DNA from: Paenibacillus sp. MZ04-78.2
Lineage (GTDB): Bacteria > Bacillota > Bacilli > Paenibacillales > NBRC-103111
Assembly: GCF_024213375.1 (NCBI RefSeq)
Contig: NZ_JANAVJ010000006.1
Span: 123,345-187,344, forward strand
DNA: 64,000 nt
Reading direction: 5' to 3'
How positions within the stretch are numbered: position 1 is the stretch's first letter; the number at the start of each line of letters is the position of its first letter. This document shows, piece after piece, positions 23,103 through 33,017 of this stretch. The position numbers and the translations under genes are program-made. The notes under the pieces are model-generated. The model saw only the letters and a program-made list of their open reading frames with translations. It was not told where the DNA came from and did no database searches.

Positions 23103-24758
23103 TCATCCCTTGTCCCGTAAAGTATCCCACGAGATGGCAAACCCTTTCCACCAGACCACGGCATTCAGCACGACCAGCAGCGCCATATACGCGTAGACCC
23201 CGCCGGTGACGAACGTGCTGGCCAGATGAACGCCCGCGAACAGAGCGAGGAGCAGCAGAAGCAGCAGGACAACGAGGCCGTCATTATGCTTTACCGCTTC
23301 GAAAGACTCCGAGAACGGCAGCGCCTTGCGGAAAGTTCGGAAGCAAATGACCGTGTACAGCAGCGCGCTCAGCGCGACGACGATTAAATCCGGAACGATG
23401 CGCACCCCGAACAGCGCGATAAAAATAACGCTCTCGATCAGGTACACGGGCATAAACAGCCTGACGAGGAACGCTTTGATCGTCCCCCGGAAAATTGGCG
23501 CCAGATTTGACAGCGGCGTCGTTTTGTAGATCCAGGCGCCCTTGGGCTTGCCGGAATAACGCAGCATCGTGACGGCGGTCGGAATGAGCAGCGCGCAGAA
23601 ATAAATATTCAGATACCACTGGCTCGCTGCAATCTCGCTTAAGGACTGGTTCCGCAGCACGTTGAAAAAGAAAATGAACGGAAACACGATCGAGAAGCCC
23701 AGCGAAGGATAGACCTTGAGCTTAAATTCCCTTTCGTTGCCCATCATCAGCGAGCCGAACCGGAAAAAGATGCGCTCCTCCCGTCCGGAACAAATGAGTC
23801 TGGAAACAACATCCAGCCATCTGCCACGCTCCCTGCCTTTTTTCGCATTGTTGTTCGCCAGCTTCTGCAAGCTGCGCTCGAAGAAGGGCACCAGCCTCGT
23901 GTAGAGCAGAATCGAAACAATCGGCGTGACGAACGCCAGCAGCGTAAATACGATGAAATGCAGGTCCGCCTGACCGCGCAGCAGCCATTCGAACGGCGCG
24001 CCAAACCACAAGGGAGGGAGGAAGACCTGCCACCATTTCGGTTCGAACGCGATGTGAAGCTGCATGAGGTCAAACGACCGTCCAACGAACTGATAGCCAA
24101 TGGTAATCGCGATGGTCAGGATGATCTGCACGTTGTTGATCATGTCCTTCAGCTTTTCCCCATCGAAAAACTTCAGAATCAGCATGTACAAAAAGGCCGT
24201 CACAACGACAATCAGCACGTCCGTCAGCACGATTTCGACCACAAACAAGAGAAAAAACAAAACGCCATGCTTGACCAATGCCGCAATCATCGGCGCAGCG
24301 CAGAGCGCTACGGTCAAAAAGAACAAATAAAGCAAAATATGCAGCGTCTTCGCCATGCCGATCGTCCGCCGGTTGACCGGCTTCGAGGCGATAATGTTCC
24401 GGTCCCGGATATCGAGCAGCACGGCAGAAAAGTCTGAAATCAGGGAAGTCATGACCAGGAACATCAGCAGGCCGAACAAAAAGCTCATCTGGAACATATA
24501 GTTGTCGCCCATGACGACGAAGGGGACCATAATCAGCCCCATCAAGGCATACAGGCCAAGGGACTTCACGAAATTGTTCTGATCGCCCGTCTCATGCCCG
24601 TTCTTTTTGGCGGACTGATTGAAAATGGTAGGCGTCCGCCGTCCGTCCATCGTCAGCTTGACCTGCAAAATTTTACGCATCAGCGGGTAATCGACGCCCT
24701 GCCTCTCGAACAGGGGCCTGAACCGGTCCAGCACCTTAAGTGATACGAATTCCCTCAT
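23103..24758 (-). CDS. ABC exporter membrane protein (ABC-2 type)
   Basis: 551 residues with about ten hydrophobic segments and no ATPase motifs. A cytosolic N-terminus (FVSLKVLDRFRPLFERQGVD) is followed by paired membrane blocks at about 65-110, 140-220 and 395-545. It begins three bases after the ATPase gene's stop, so the two form one transporter. The arrangement fits large ABC-2 permeases of Firmicutes that pair with an EcsA/YhaQ-like ATPase. Substrate unknown. Confidence 0.82.
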   Translation of the reverse strand: MREFVSLKVLDRFRPLFERQGVDYPLMRKILQVKLTMDGRRTPTIFNQSAKKNGHETGDQNNFVKSLGLYALMGLIMVPFVVMGDNYMFQMSFLFGLLMFLVMTSLISDFSAVLLDIRDRNIIASKPVNRRTIGMAKTLHILLYLFFLTVALCAAPMIAALVKHGVLFFLLFVVEIVLTDVLIVVVTAFLYMLILKFFDGEKLKDMINNVQIILTIAITIGYQFVGRSFDLMQLHIAFEPKWWQVFLPPLWFGAPFEWLLRGQADLHFIVFTLLAFVTPIVSILLYTRLVPFFERSLQKLANNNAKKGRERGRWLDVVSRLICSGREERIFFRFGSLMMGNEREFKLKVYPSLGFSIVFPFIFFFNVLRNQSLSEIAASQWYLNIYFCALLIPTAVTMLRYSGKPKGAWIYKTTPLSNLAPIFRGTIKAFLVRLFMPVYLIESVIFIALFGVRIVPDLIVVALSALLYTVICFRTFRKALPFSESFEAVKHNDGLVVLLLLLLLALFAGVHLASTFVTGGVYAYMALLVVLNAVVWWKGFAISWDTLRDKG

Positions 24759-24761
24759 CGC

Positions 24762-25550
24762 CTACACCTCTTGCACAACGGAGACGAACCGTTCCGCAAT
24801 CTCTCTATGCTCATGGAAGCCCGTCAACCGGTTGAAGATTTCTTCGAGCGATCCTTCCCGGCTCTGCGCCTTCAGCTCGTCGAAGCTTCCATCCGCCACG
24901 ATCTCGCCGCCGTCCAGCAGCACGATGCGGTTGCTGATCTTTTCGACCACATCCATAATGTGCGAGGAATAGAAGATCGTCTTGCCCTTCGCGGCCAGTT
25001 GCGCCAAAATTTCTTTCACCACCATGACGCTGTTCGCATCCAGCCCGCTCAAGGGCTCGTCCAAAAACAAAATGTCCGGGTTGTGCAGCAGGCTGGAGAT
25101 GAGCAGCACCTTTTGGCGCATGCCTTTGGAATACGAAGCGATCCGCGCGTTATACGCGTCTTCCAGCCCGAACAGATCGATCAGCCGTTTGGCTTTCCAT
25201 TCCGCCTGCTCGTCCTCCAGTCCGTACAAATTGCCGATAAAGGTCAAATATTCTTTCGCCGTCAGGGCGTCGTACACTTCGGCCGTTTCGGGCACATACC
25301 CGATCCGCTGCTTATAGTCCAAGCTGCCGTCCGAGATGTCCCTGCCGAAAATACGGATTTCTCCGGTGTAGCCCTCCACGAGGCCGAGCATCGTTTTGAT
25401 CGTGGTGCTTTTGCCCGCGCCGTTCGGCCCGATATATCCGATGATTTGTCCCGGATATACTTCAAGATCGATTCCTCTGAGCACGTAGCGGTCTCCGTAC
25501 GTCATTCGCAAGCCGCGAATGGACAGGATCGCTTCTCTTGCGGTTTCCAT
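24762..25550 (-). CDS. ABC transporter ATP-binding protein
   Basis: 262 residues from the ATG at 25550 (AGAGGTG five bases upstream). Walker A is GPNGAGKST (about 43), the Q-loop follows in VPETAEVYD, the signature is SYSKGMRQKV (about 140), Walker B is ILFLDEPLSGLD and the switch His is in YSSHIMDVVEK. The single-domain, exporter-type ATPase is encoded directly before its membrane partner. No accessory regulator or peptide gene is adjacent. Confidence 0.94.
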   Translation of the reverse strand: METAREAILSIRGLRMTYGDRYVLRGIDLEVYPGQIIGYIGPNGAGKSTTIKTMLGLVEGYTGEIRIFGRDISDGSLDYKQRIGYVPETAEVYDALTAKEYLTFIGNLYGLEDEQAEWKAKRLIDLFGLEDAYNARIASYSKGMRQKVLLISSLLHNPDILFLDEPLSGLDANSVMVVKEILAQLAAKGKTIFYSSHIMDVVEKISNRIVLLDGGEIVADGSFDELKAQSREGSLEEIFNRLTGFHEHREIAERFVSVVQEV

Positions 25551-25716
25551 CAGCACACCTCTCATCCCTGGAACTCCAATCGAAAATAAAGAAGCATGGC
25601 CGTTTCCAGGCTTCGGCCGGTTCGGTCATGCAATCCCATTTTATGCCACGGTCCAGTACAAGTCAATCCGCAGCAGCGGGCTTATGGAAAAATGTTCAAG
25701 ACGCTATAGTAGGGGC

Positions 25717-26220
25717 TCATTTGGGCGAGTCCTCCCCCGATTTTCCACCGTTGCCATTTCCGTTAAACAGCGCCTCCGTCAGCGTCCGCAGCTTATCCAT
25801 CAGCTTGCCGTAGCCGAATCCGACGAGAAACGCAATGCCGATCTTCGCTTCCATCGAGGCGCCGGTCTGGAGCAGCATAATGCCGCTCTTGAACAGGACG
25901 ATCGTCATCATGGCCGCCCCGGCGCACTTGATCGGACGAAGCAGGTACCACCAGTACCAGCGCGGGGTCATGCTGTCGTAATACTCGAAAAACAAGCGCA
26001 TGGCGTACATGGTGCCTCCGATGGCTCCGGCAAGCGCATAGTAAGCGTACTCCGAGACAGGGGGAAGAAGCTCAATCCCCAGCCATTGCGTGATACGGCC
26101 GCCGCGGATGGCGCCTGTCATCCAGAAGCTTCCGACGAACCAAGCGAGCAGATAAACGAGCACTCCGAGCTTGAATCCGTGTTCCCGGGTCATCATGGCT
26201 CCCGCCCCTTTCGCTTGCAT
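25717..26220 (-). CDS. Four-TM membrane protein of unknown function
   Basis: 167 residues with hydrophobic segments at about 17-36, 57-78, 92-114 and 124-144 and a polar C-terminus rich in Gly/Asn/Lys. MTGAIRGGRITQWLGIELLP and YWWYLLRPIKCAG stand out as possible conserved loops. I do not recognise the family. The start could be the ATG at 26220 or an internal MTREHG. Confidence 0.6.
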   Translation of the reverse strand: MQAKGAGAMMTREHGFKLGVLVYLLAWFVGSFWMTGAIRGGRITQWLGIELLPPVSEYAYYALAGAIGGTMYAMRLFFEYYDSMTPRWYWWYLLRPIKCAGAAMMTIVLFKSGIMLLQTGASMEAKIGIAFLVGFGYGKLMDKLRTLTEALFNGNGNGGKSGEDSPK

Positions 26221-26502
26221 CCTTCTTCTAGTTCAACCTATGCGCCGTCCGGGAAAATGATGAAATACCGGATATATCGCGTTGTTTCTGACTTCGCTGT
26301 TTCTGATGACCTCGTTTAAAGCAACCGGCAAGCGAGACATGCTGCTGCTGGCGGTATTAAGGCGCTGGTCCGAGCCGCCGATCTCGTGCGATTAATTGAC
26401 CGCTTGTTGGCGGAGTGGGCATTACGTACGTTTTCATGTATGGCTGCCGGGCGGATCGGAGACACTACGGGCGAATCCCAAATCCCGGAAGGAGGCGTCC
26501 CA

Positions 26503-26595
26503 ATGTCCCGAGACAATGCCAACAACAACGGCAAAAAGTCGCAGCCCGGCAACAACCGAGACTCGGAAGTAGCGGAGTCCAAAACGAAAAAATAA
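26503..26595 (+). CDS. 30-residue hydrophilic peptide
   Basis: ATG preceded by GGAAGGAGG at ideal spacing, 30 residues rich in Asn, Lys, Gln and Ser (MSRDNANNNGKKSQ at the start, SKTKK at the end), then a clean terminator. The strong ribosome site and terminator argue for a real gene. The composition resembles minor small acid-soluble spore proteins, but I cannot assign a family. The 280 bases upstream hold no other gene. Confidence 0.55.
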   Translation: MSRDNANNNGKKSQPGNNRDSEVAESKTKK

Positions 26596-26605
26596 CGGGA
26601 ATCCG

Positions 26606-26633
26606 CAGCCAGCCGTTCGCGGCTGGTTTTTTT
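26606..26633 (+). terminator. Terminator after 30-residue peptide gene
   Basis: CCAGCCG, TTCG loop, CGGCTGG and seven T. Confidence 0.88.
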
Positions 26634-26726
26634 CGGTTTATTTTGGTATACACCATTTGGTAAAGTACGGCGTAAACCGTTATACTGGGAACGTAGGACA
26701 ACCTTTCATTAGTTGGAGGAATTTTA

Positions 26727-27965
26727 ATGAGCACATTTGCCCATAAAATGGAAAAATATGCAACGCTGGCTGTTCGAGTAGGCGCCAATGTCCAACAGGG
26801 ACAAACGGTGGTCGTCATGGCTCAAGTCGCCGCTGCGGAGCTGGTGCGACTTGTCGCCGTCAAGGCTTATGAGGCTGGCGCGAAGAATGTCATAGTGGAG
26901 TGGAACGACGAAGAACTGACGCGGATCAAATACAAGATGGCGCCGATGGAAGCATTCCACGAATTTCCGATGTGGAAGGCACAGGGCTTGCAGGAGCTGG
27001 CGGAGAACGATGCGGCCTTTATTCAATTTTACGGACCGAATCCCGACCTGCTCAAGGACGTCGACCCGGAGCGGGTCTCTACGGCGAACAAAACGAGCTC
27101 TATCGCATTGAAAGGGTACCGCAGCCAACTGATGGCGCACCGCACGTCCTGGACGATGATGGCTTACGCAACACCCGAATGGGCGTCGAAAATATTTCCC
27201 GATCTTTCGCCGGAGGCCGCTCTCGATGCATTGTGGGAGCGTATTTTCGAAGCGACCCGCGTGAATGCGGACGACCCGGTCGCAGCTTGGAAGGAGCACA
27301 ATGCCCGCCTGGCCCGGACTGTGAGTTACTTGAATGGGAAACGGTACAAGCAGCTCGTATACGAAGCGTCGGGTACGAGCCTGACCGTGGACCTGCCGGA
27401 GAAGCACCTCTGGCTCGGCGGCGCGAAAGAGAATGCCAAGGACGTTCTCTTCAACCCGAACCTGCCTACGGAGGAAGTGTTCACGATGCCCCGGCAGGAC
27501 GGCGTCAACGGCGTCGTTCGCAGCACGAAGCCGCTTAATTATGGGGGCCAGTTGATCGAAGGGTTCTGTCTGACGTTCAAGGACGGCAAAGTCGTCGATT
27601 TCTCGGCGGACAAAGGCTACGAGATGCTGAAGCGGCTGCTCGATACGGACGAGGGAGCGCGCAAGCTTGGCGAGGTCGCCTTAGTTCCGCACGAATCGCC
27701 GATCTCCAACACGAATCTGATCTTCTACAACACGCTGTTTGACGAGAACGCATCAAGCCATTTCGCCCTCGGACAAGCGTATCCGGTCAATCTGGACGGC
27801 GGCACGGAAATGAAGGAAGAGGAATTGTCCCGGCACGGGGTGAACAGCAGTCTTGTGCACGTCGATTTCATGATCGGCTCGGCCGACATGAACATCGACG
27901 GGATTACGCAGGACGGCGTACGGGAGCCGGTATTCCGCTCCGGCAACTGGGCGCTGCCCGTCTAA
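26727..27965 (+). CDS. ampS: Aminopeptidase, M29 family
   Basis: 412 residues, ATG with TTGGAGGAA upstream. Matches the thermophilic-aminopeptidase (M29) family: YATLAVRVGANVQQGQTVVV near the start, and metal-binding residues in EEVFTMPRQDGVNG (about 250), LVPHESPIS (about 315), SHFALGQAYPV (about 340) and HVDFMIGSADMNIDG (about 375). These cytosolic metallopeptidases remove N-terminal residues from peptides. The gene stands alone with its own terminator. Confidence 0.94.
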   Translation: MSTFAHKMEKYATLAVRVGANVQQGQTVVVMAQVAAAELVRLVAVKAYEAGAKNVIVEWNDEELTRIKYKMAPMEAFHEFPMWKAQGLQELAENDAAFIQFYGPNPDLLKDVDPERVSTANKTSSIALKGYRSQLMAHRTSWTMMAYATPEWASKIFPDLSPEAALDALWERIFEATRVNADDPVAAWKEHNARLARTVSYLNGKRYKQLVYEASGTSLTVDLPEKHLWLGGAKENAKDVLFNPNLPTEEVFTMPRQDGVNGVVRSTKPLNYGGQLIEGFCLTFKDGKVVDFSADKGYEMLKRLLDTDEGARKLGEVALVPHESPISNTNLIFYNTLFDENASSHFALGQAYPVNLDGGTEMKEEELSRHGVNSSLVHVDFMIGSADMNIDGITQDGVREPVFRSGNWALPV

Positions 27966-27969
27966 AAAA

Positions 27970-28013
27970 AGCAAAACGGAGCCAGGCGCCGAGGCGTTTC
28001 GCTCCGTTTTTGT
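27970..28013. terminator. Bidirectional terminator between ampS and tdk
   Basis: AAAACGGAGC and GCTCCGTTTT flank an inner CGCC/GGCG stem. A run precedes it and T run follows, serving convergent genes. Confidence 0.85.
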
Positions 28014-28029
28014 ATTCCGTTGATCGACT

Positions 28030-28617
28030 TTATTCCGGTGAATGGGGTTGCGTTTGGTTCTTTTGCATGGAGTAGCATTTGCGGCATACCGGCAAATAGC
28101 TTTCGTTGCCGCCGATTTGAATCTGCGCGCCCTCAAATACAGGCTTGCCGTCGGCAAGGCGCATATTCATCGTCGCTTTGCGGTCGCAGTACCAGCAGAC
28201 CGTCTTAATTTCCTCGATTTTGTCCGCCAGCGCCAACAGATGATAGCTGCCCTCGAACAGTTGGCCGAGAAAATCCGCCCGCAGCCCGTAAGCAATGACG
28301 GGAATGCCCAGCGTATCCGCAATTTCCGTAAGCTGCAGCACCTGCTGCTTGTTCAGAAACTGCGCTTCGTCGATCAGAATGCAGTTCGGCCGCTCAGCCG
28401 CCGCCATTCCGATCATGTCGAGGCTGTCGTCAATGACGATGCCGTCCTTCTTCATCCCGATGCGAGAAGCGACGACGCCGACCTCGTCCCGGTTATCGAC
28501 CGCAGGGGTGAAGAGCAGCACTTTCTTTCCTTGCTCCTCGTAATTGTGTGCGACGCGCAGTACTTCGATCGACTTGCCGCTGTTCATCGTTCCGTAACGA
28601 AAATATAGCTTGGCCAC
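28030..28617 (-). CDS. tdk: Thymidine kinase
   Basis: 195 residues, GTG start. Type II thymidine kinase phosphorylates thymidine to dTMP for nucleotide salvage in the cytosol. P-loop GTMNSGKS (about 9-16), Walker B-type ILIDEAQFL (about 85), and zinc-binding cysteine pairs CWYC (about 142) and CRKC (about 176) are all present. Length is standard. The ribosome site is modest (AGAGG close to the GTG). Confidence 0.95.
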   Translation of the reverse strand: MAKLYFRYGTMNSGKSIEVLRVAHNYEEQGKKVLLFTPAVDNRDEVGVVASRIGMKKDGIVIDDSLDMIGMAAAERPNCILIDEAQFLNKQQVLQLTEIADTLGIPVIAYGLRADFLGQLFEGSYHLLALADKIEEIKTVCWYCDRKATMNMRLADGKPVFEGAQIQIGGNESYLPVCRKCYSMQKNQTQPHSPE

Positions 28618-28762
28618 GCCTCTAGTCCGCCTCTCCCTGAGAAATCATGAAGATTATCATAGCACAAGTTGAGGGGGAGGTACAGGTATCGATCCGAGGA
28701 TTATTCATCCAGATACAAGTTATAATGTAAAATTATAGTGGAAAAAGATGAAAGGAGTTCGT

Positions 28763-29284
28763 ATGATTTATAGAGCAAAATTGCCGCTACTCAGAGTAAG
28801 CACCTCGCCAATTATACTCAGGGATGAAATGGGGAATGATGTTGGCGAGATGAGGCGGTATTATTCTACAAAAAAGCAAAGGTTCTTGAATTTTATATTC
28901 GACAACATCATTAATAATGTTCATGTGTTTGACCAAGAGGGAAATTTATACGCCGATATTCAAGAAATAAATACACTGAAGACCTTGATTCGAGAAAAGT
29001 GGAATGTCCGGTTAAGAGAAGAAAGTTTTGTCTGCGAAACGCGAACAAAAATCAGAACACACCCGCAATTTTATTACGAAAAAAGGAATGCCAAGGTTTG
29101 GATTAAGAGGGATTTTGCTGACAGCGTCACCCGATTCTTCGTTGACCAAAACGTGGTGGCCCGCGTCAATATTGAAGGATTTCTCCCCCCAAAATCTTGT
29201 CATCTTACCTTTGAAATCCTCGATCCTCGATTTGATATTTATGAAGTGGCGTCTTTATATTATTTGCTCAACCTAAAATATTAA
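28763..29284 (+). CDS. Tubby/LURP-like protein of unknown function
   Basis: 173 residues from the ATG at 28763 (AAAGGAG five bases upstream). It is beta-rich with a repeated pattern of aromatic and charged residues. FLNFIFDNIINNVHVFDQEG and KRDFADSVTRFFVDQNVV suggest the tubby-like/LURP-one fold seen in small Bacillus proteins such as YxjI. The closing EVASLYYLLNLKY matches the hydrophobic C-terminal helix of that fold. The base composition is more AT-rich than its neighbours, hinting at acquisition. Assignment is by pattern and is not certain. Confidence 0.55.
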   Translation: MIYRAKLPLLRVSTSPIILRDEMGNDVGEMRRYYSTKKQRFLNFIFDNIINNVHVFDQEGNLYADIQEINTLKTLIREKWNVRLREESFVCETRTKIRTHPQFYYEKRNAKVWIKRDFADSVTRFFVDQNVVARVNIEGFLPPKSCHLTFEILDPRFDIYEVASLYYLLNLKY

Positions 29285-29401
29285 AGCCCAAGTGGTTTGT
29301 TTGACTGGACTGAAAAAACGGCTTATATCCGAATCCTCCCTACGCTTCCGGCGGCGCTTCCCGTATGATGGGTCTATAGACTAACGCGAGGAGGAAGCGC
29401 T

Positions 29402-29860
29402 GTGAGGAACGCACCGGCGGTAAGACTCGAAGCCATTGCTCAGGACAACTGGGAGGATTGCGTGAAGCTGGAGGTGAAAGAGGAGCAGCGGAAGATGGTG
29501 GCTCCCAACTGGTATTCGATTATTCAGGCCGCCTACGACAAAACGTACACGCCGCTTTCCATTTATCACGAAGACACGATGGTCGGCTTTTTCATGTACG
29601 GTAAGGACCCGGAAGACGAACTATACTGGATCGTGCGGCTGATGATCGACAAAAGGTTTCAAGGCCGGGGCTACGGCGAGGCTGCGATCCGGCTGGGCCT
29701 GGAGCTGATCGAGCGTCTGGAGGATTGTAGCCCCGAGATCGTCATCAGCTATGTGCCCGACAATGAAGCGGCTGGGAAGCTGTACGAGCGCGTCGGTTTC
29801 GTGCCGACCGGACGGATCGTCGAAGGGGAGACGGAAGCGAGATACAAGGTATTGAGATGA
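29402..29860 (+). CDS. GNAT acetyltransferase, spermidine-acetyltransferase-like
   Basis: 152 residues, GTG start with GAGGAGG upstream. Motif A is VRLMIDKRFQGRGYGEAAIR (about 80-99), and motif B region PDNEAAGKLYERVGF (about 122-136). The N-terminus NWEDCVKLEVKEEQRKMVAPN resembles BltD/PaiA-type polyamine acetyltransferases, which transfer acetyl groups from acetyl-CoA to spermidine. The acetyl-CoA site is clear; the acceptor is inferred only from family resemblance. Confidence 0.85.
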   Translation: MRNAPAVRLEAIAQDNWEDCVKLEVKEEQRKMVAPNWYSIIQAAYDKTYTPLSIYHEDTMVGFFMYGKDPEDELYWIVRLMIDKRFQGRGYGEAAIRLGLELIERLEDCSPEIVISYVPDNEAAGKLYERVGFVPTGRIVEGETEARYKVLR

Positions 29861-29882
29861 TTATGCCGGACGTTCGCGCACA

Positions 29883-29912
29883 AAAAGGCTCCCTTAGTAA
29901 AGGAGCCTTTGC
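29883..29912 (+). terminator. Terminator after GNAT gene
   Basis: AAAAGGCTCC and GGAGCCTTT pair around CTTAGTAAA, ending in a short T run. It also faces the convergent PAS-kinase gene. Confidence 0.75.
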
Positions 29913-29934
29913 TTGTGGCAGGTTCTTACATGCT

Positions 29935-31767
29935 TTAAACCAGTAACGTAACCGTCACGGTCGTTCCCACGCCGGCTTCGCTTGCGATGGCCATGCGGCC
30001 TTTGTGCTCGGTGACGATTTTTTGGCTTACCATCAGACCGAGGCCCGAGCCGTTTTCTTTCGTCGTATAGAAAGGCTCGCTGATCCGCTGGAGCAGCTCG
30101 GCGGGAATGCCTTCGCCCTCGTCCAGGAAGGTGACCGCGAGCGTGCCCGGCTCGGCCAAGGCCGCCACAATCTCCACGGTTCCGCCCAGCGGCATCGCTT
30201 CGACGGCGTTTTTTACGATATTGATGAACAGCTGCTTCAATTGATTCTCTTCACAGCGAACCGCAGGCAGGTCCGCTTTGATCCGCGTCTTGAAATGGAC
30301 GCTGTTCAAATTCGCTTGCGCTTCCAGGAGTGAGAGGACATCGGCGAGAATGGGGCCAATTTGCTTATAATGGAAGATGGCCGCTCTTGGCTTAGCCAGA
30401 AGCAGCATTTCGCTGATGATGTGCTCGATGCGCGTGAGCTCCGACGACATGATGTCCAAGTACTGCTCCTTGTAATGTCCGGCCGTCTTCATAAACTGCG
30501 TAAAACCTTTCAGCGAGGTCAGCGGGTTGCGGATTTCATGGGCAATGCCGACGGCGAGCTGCCCGGCGACCGACAGCTTCTCCGAGTTGCGCAGCAGCTC
30601 CTCGGTAGCCTTGCTCTCGCTGATATCCCGCCCGATAATACAAACCCCGGTAATGTCCTGATCCTTGCCAACAACGGGGGAGATCGTGAAGCTCATATCG
30701 AGCGGCGTGCCATCCTTCCGCTTGCGCTTCGTTTCGTAGCTGGAGACTTGCTTGCCTTGCAGCGCTTTGCGGAACAGCAGCTCCGACTCGATCCACAGCT
30801 CCTCCGGCACGTTCGGCGGACGCTCGCCGATCAGCTCCGCTTCGCTATAACCGAACAAGTCGATGAACGCTTTGTTCACCTTGGTCAGCCGGAGGTCCGC
30901 GTCGAGAATCGCAATGGTGTCCGCAGCATGCTCAATCATGGAATCAAGCTGCTGCTTGGTCGCACGGAGCGTCTCTTCCTGCTCCTTGTGCCGGGTAATA
31001 TCCCGGATAAAGACGGACAAGCCGGGCTTGCACGGATAGCAGCTGACTTCCAGCCATTTTTTGACCAATGGATAATAATCCTGAAAAAAGACGGGGACCG
31101 CTTCCTCTATCGCCCTCAAGCATGCTTTGTAAAAACCCGCGCCAAGCCACTCCGGCGCCGTGCCCCGAATGCCGTGTCCGAGCAGTTCCTCCCGCCTGAA
31201 CTGCAAGAGCTGCTCGGCGTTCCGGTTCACATAGACGAGCTCTCCGCTTCGATTCAGCATCATATAGGCGTCAGCAAACGTCTCAAGCAGGGACGTCATG
31301 CGGATGAGCGATTCCTGAAGCGCACTTTCGGCAACTTTTTGTGCGGTGATATTCTGGGTTTGCATATATATGTAAGCTGGTCCGCCGCTGCCGTCCTTCA
31401 GTTCGACCGCATAAACGCTCATCCATAAGGCTTGTCCGTCCGCGCTAAGCCAGCGTATCTCGGTTTCGTAACGGGAGAGCTGGCCTGATACGAGCTGGCT
31501 CATATGGTGCATGCACAGGAGAAGCTCCCCGGGATGAACCAAGGTCTGAAGATTCATCCGCTCCAGTTCTTCCGTCCTGTAACCGAGCTTCTTGGCGAGC
31601 GTTTCGCTGGCCATCAGCAGGTTGCAGTCCTGATCGAGCAGAAGGGAGCCGGTGTGGGGGCTGGCGAAGCTTTTCAGCGCCAGATCGACAAACATTCGTG
31701 AAAAAGCCCCATCCGCTTTGGTTTTCAATTGCTCCGGGACGAGTGGCGATGCGAGCAAATCATTCAT
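29935..31767 (-). CDS. Orphan PAS-domain sensor histidine kinase
   Basis: 610 residues from the ATG at 31767 (GGAGGGAG upstream). No membrane segments: a soluble kinase. Three PAS domains in order: about 28-130 (LLLDQDCNLLMAS), 155-265 (YMMLNRSGELVYVNRNAEQ) and 280-395 (IAILDADLRLTKVNKAFIDL), with PAC segments. The HisKA domain has VGIAHEIRNPLTSLKGFTQF (His about 402). The ATPase domain has NIVKNAVEAM, DEGEGIP and GSGLGLMV. There is no response regulator nearby, as for KinA-E-type sporulation kinases feeding Spo0F. The sporulation role is inference. Confidence 0.9.
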   Translation of the reverse strand: MNDLLASPLVPEQLKTKADGAFSRMFVDLALKSFASPHTGSLLLDQDCNLLMASETLAKKLGYRTEELERMNLQTLVHPGELLLCMHHMSQLVSGQLSRYETEIRWLSADGQALWMSVYAVELKDGSGGPAYIYMQTQNITAQKVAESALQESLIRMTSLLETFADAYMMLNRSGELVYVNRNAEQLLQFRREELLGHGIRGTAPEWLGAGFYKACLRAIEEAVPVFFQDYYPLVKKWLEVSCYPCKPGLSVFIRDITRHKEQEETLRATKQQLDSMIEHAADTIAILDADLRLTKVNKAFIDLFGYSEAELIGERPPNVPEELWIESELLFRKALQGKQVSSYETKRKRKDGTPLDMSFTISPVVGKDQDITGVCIIGRDISESKATEELLRNSEKLSVAGQLAVGIAHEIRNPLTSLKGFTQFMKTAGHYKEQYLDIMSSELTRIEHIISEMLLLAKPRAAIFHYKQIGPILADVLSLLEAQANLNSVHFKTRIKADLPAVRCEENQLKQLFINIVKNAVEAMPLGGTVEIVAALAEPGTLAVTFLDEGEGIPAELLQRISEPFYTTKENGSGLGLMVSQKIVTEHKGRMAIASEAGVGTTVTVTLLV

Positions 31768-32072
31768 GAATGAGACTCCCTCCACTTTTTTTGGCTGAAA
31801 GTTAACATTCGTCAAAAATGAACACAATCCCTTTTTTTTGCAAGTCCCGTTTTTTTTACAGATCTTAGCCGAGAAAGCCCTTGCCTTTAGGCATGGGATG
31901 AATCGGCTTAGGACAAGGGCTGTCTTTAGACAGCTTCATTGTCCTACATTGTTTCATGTTGTTGCAGTTTTTAGGTTTAAACTGACGCAATCGGTGTATG
32001 GGATAACAATATAGAAGAACGACAACAACCGTATCACTCATCAACTATCATTTTGTGTGGTAATATTGTTGA

Positions 32073-33017
32073 AGAACAAAAGCCTTTCCAAAGCTCACCT
32101 CCAAGGATGTCGACGCCAAACTTCCATCCGCCGTAAAGAACCAAGCCATTCGAGATGCGCGAAGCATTCATAACAAGACGAAAAAGCAAGGAAAACGTCC
32201 GGTTCTCAAGCGCAGAGCCTACTACGTCAATAACCAGAACTATTCACTTGGGGACCACAGCGTTGCATTTCCTGTGATGTTGGACGGAAACGTACAGCGG
32301 CTCAAGATTTCGGCTCATGTAATGGAACGCGAACAACGTTTGCTATCCGGCGGCAAGCTTGGTCTCTTAAAAGTGGTTGAGAAGTCGGGCAAGTGGTACG
32401 TACAAATCTCTGTTGAAAGAAAGACAGAACAATCAACCGGCGATGTCATAATGGGCATTGACTTGGGCTTAAAAGTCCCTGCCGTTGTTGTCACCTCGAC
32501 AGGGAAGACGAAATTTGTTGGCAACGGCAGACAGAACAAGTACATACGCCGCAAATACAAAGAGCGCAGAAGAAAGATGGGCAAGTTAAAGAAGCTGTCT
32601 GCGATCCGTAAGCAAGAAAATAAAGAACATCGCTACATGAAAGACCAAAACCACAAAATCAGCCGTAAGATCGTGAACATGGCGATTGAAGAAGAAGTAT
32701 CGGTCATCAAGCTGGAGAAGCTGACGAGCCTTCGCCAAACGACAAGAACAAGTCGTAAAAACGCAAAAAACTTGCATAACTGGTCGTTCTATCAATTGCA
32801 AACGTTTATCGCATACAAAGCGGCATTGGCCGGGATTAACATCATCGAAGTCAATCCAGCGTACACCTCCCAAACGTGTCCAAACTGCGAGAAACGGAAC
32901 AAGGCAATGGACCGAACGTATGAGTGTTCATGCGGGTATCGCGCACACCGCGACAGGGTTGGAGCGATCAACATCCTGCGCCAACCTGTGATAGATGGTA
33001 ACAGTCTATCAGCCTAG
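32073..33017 (+). pseudogene. tnpB: TnpB RNA-guided nuclease, N-terminus missing or frameshifted
   Basis: The frame is open from 32073 and has a GTG at 32274. The RuvC residues are present: Asp in MGIDLGLKVP (about 60 from the GTG), Glu in VIKLEKLTSL, a CPNC...CSCG zinc finger, and the last Asp in HRDRVGAINI. Full TnpB is 370-400 residues. Here the first about 60 are missing in this frame. An upstream frame shifted by one base reads LKNKSLSKAHL before the downstream TSKDVDAKLP, as expected for a TnpB broken at about 32100. TnpB cuts DNA next to a short motif using an RNA from the element's right end. Activity is doubtful without the N-terminus. Confidence 0.75.
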
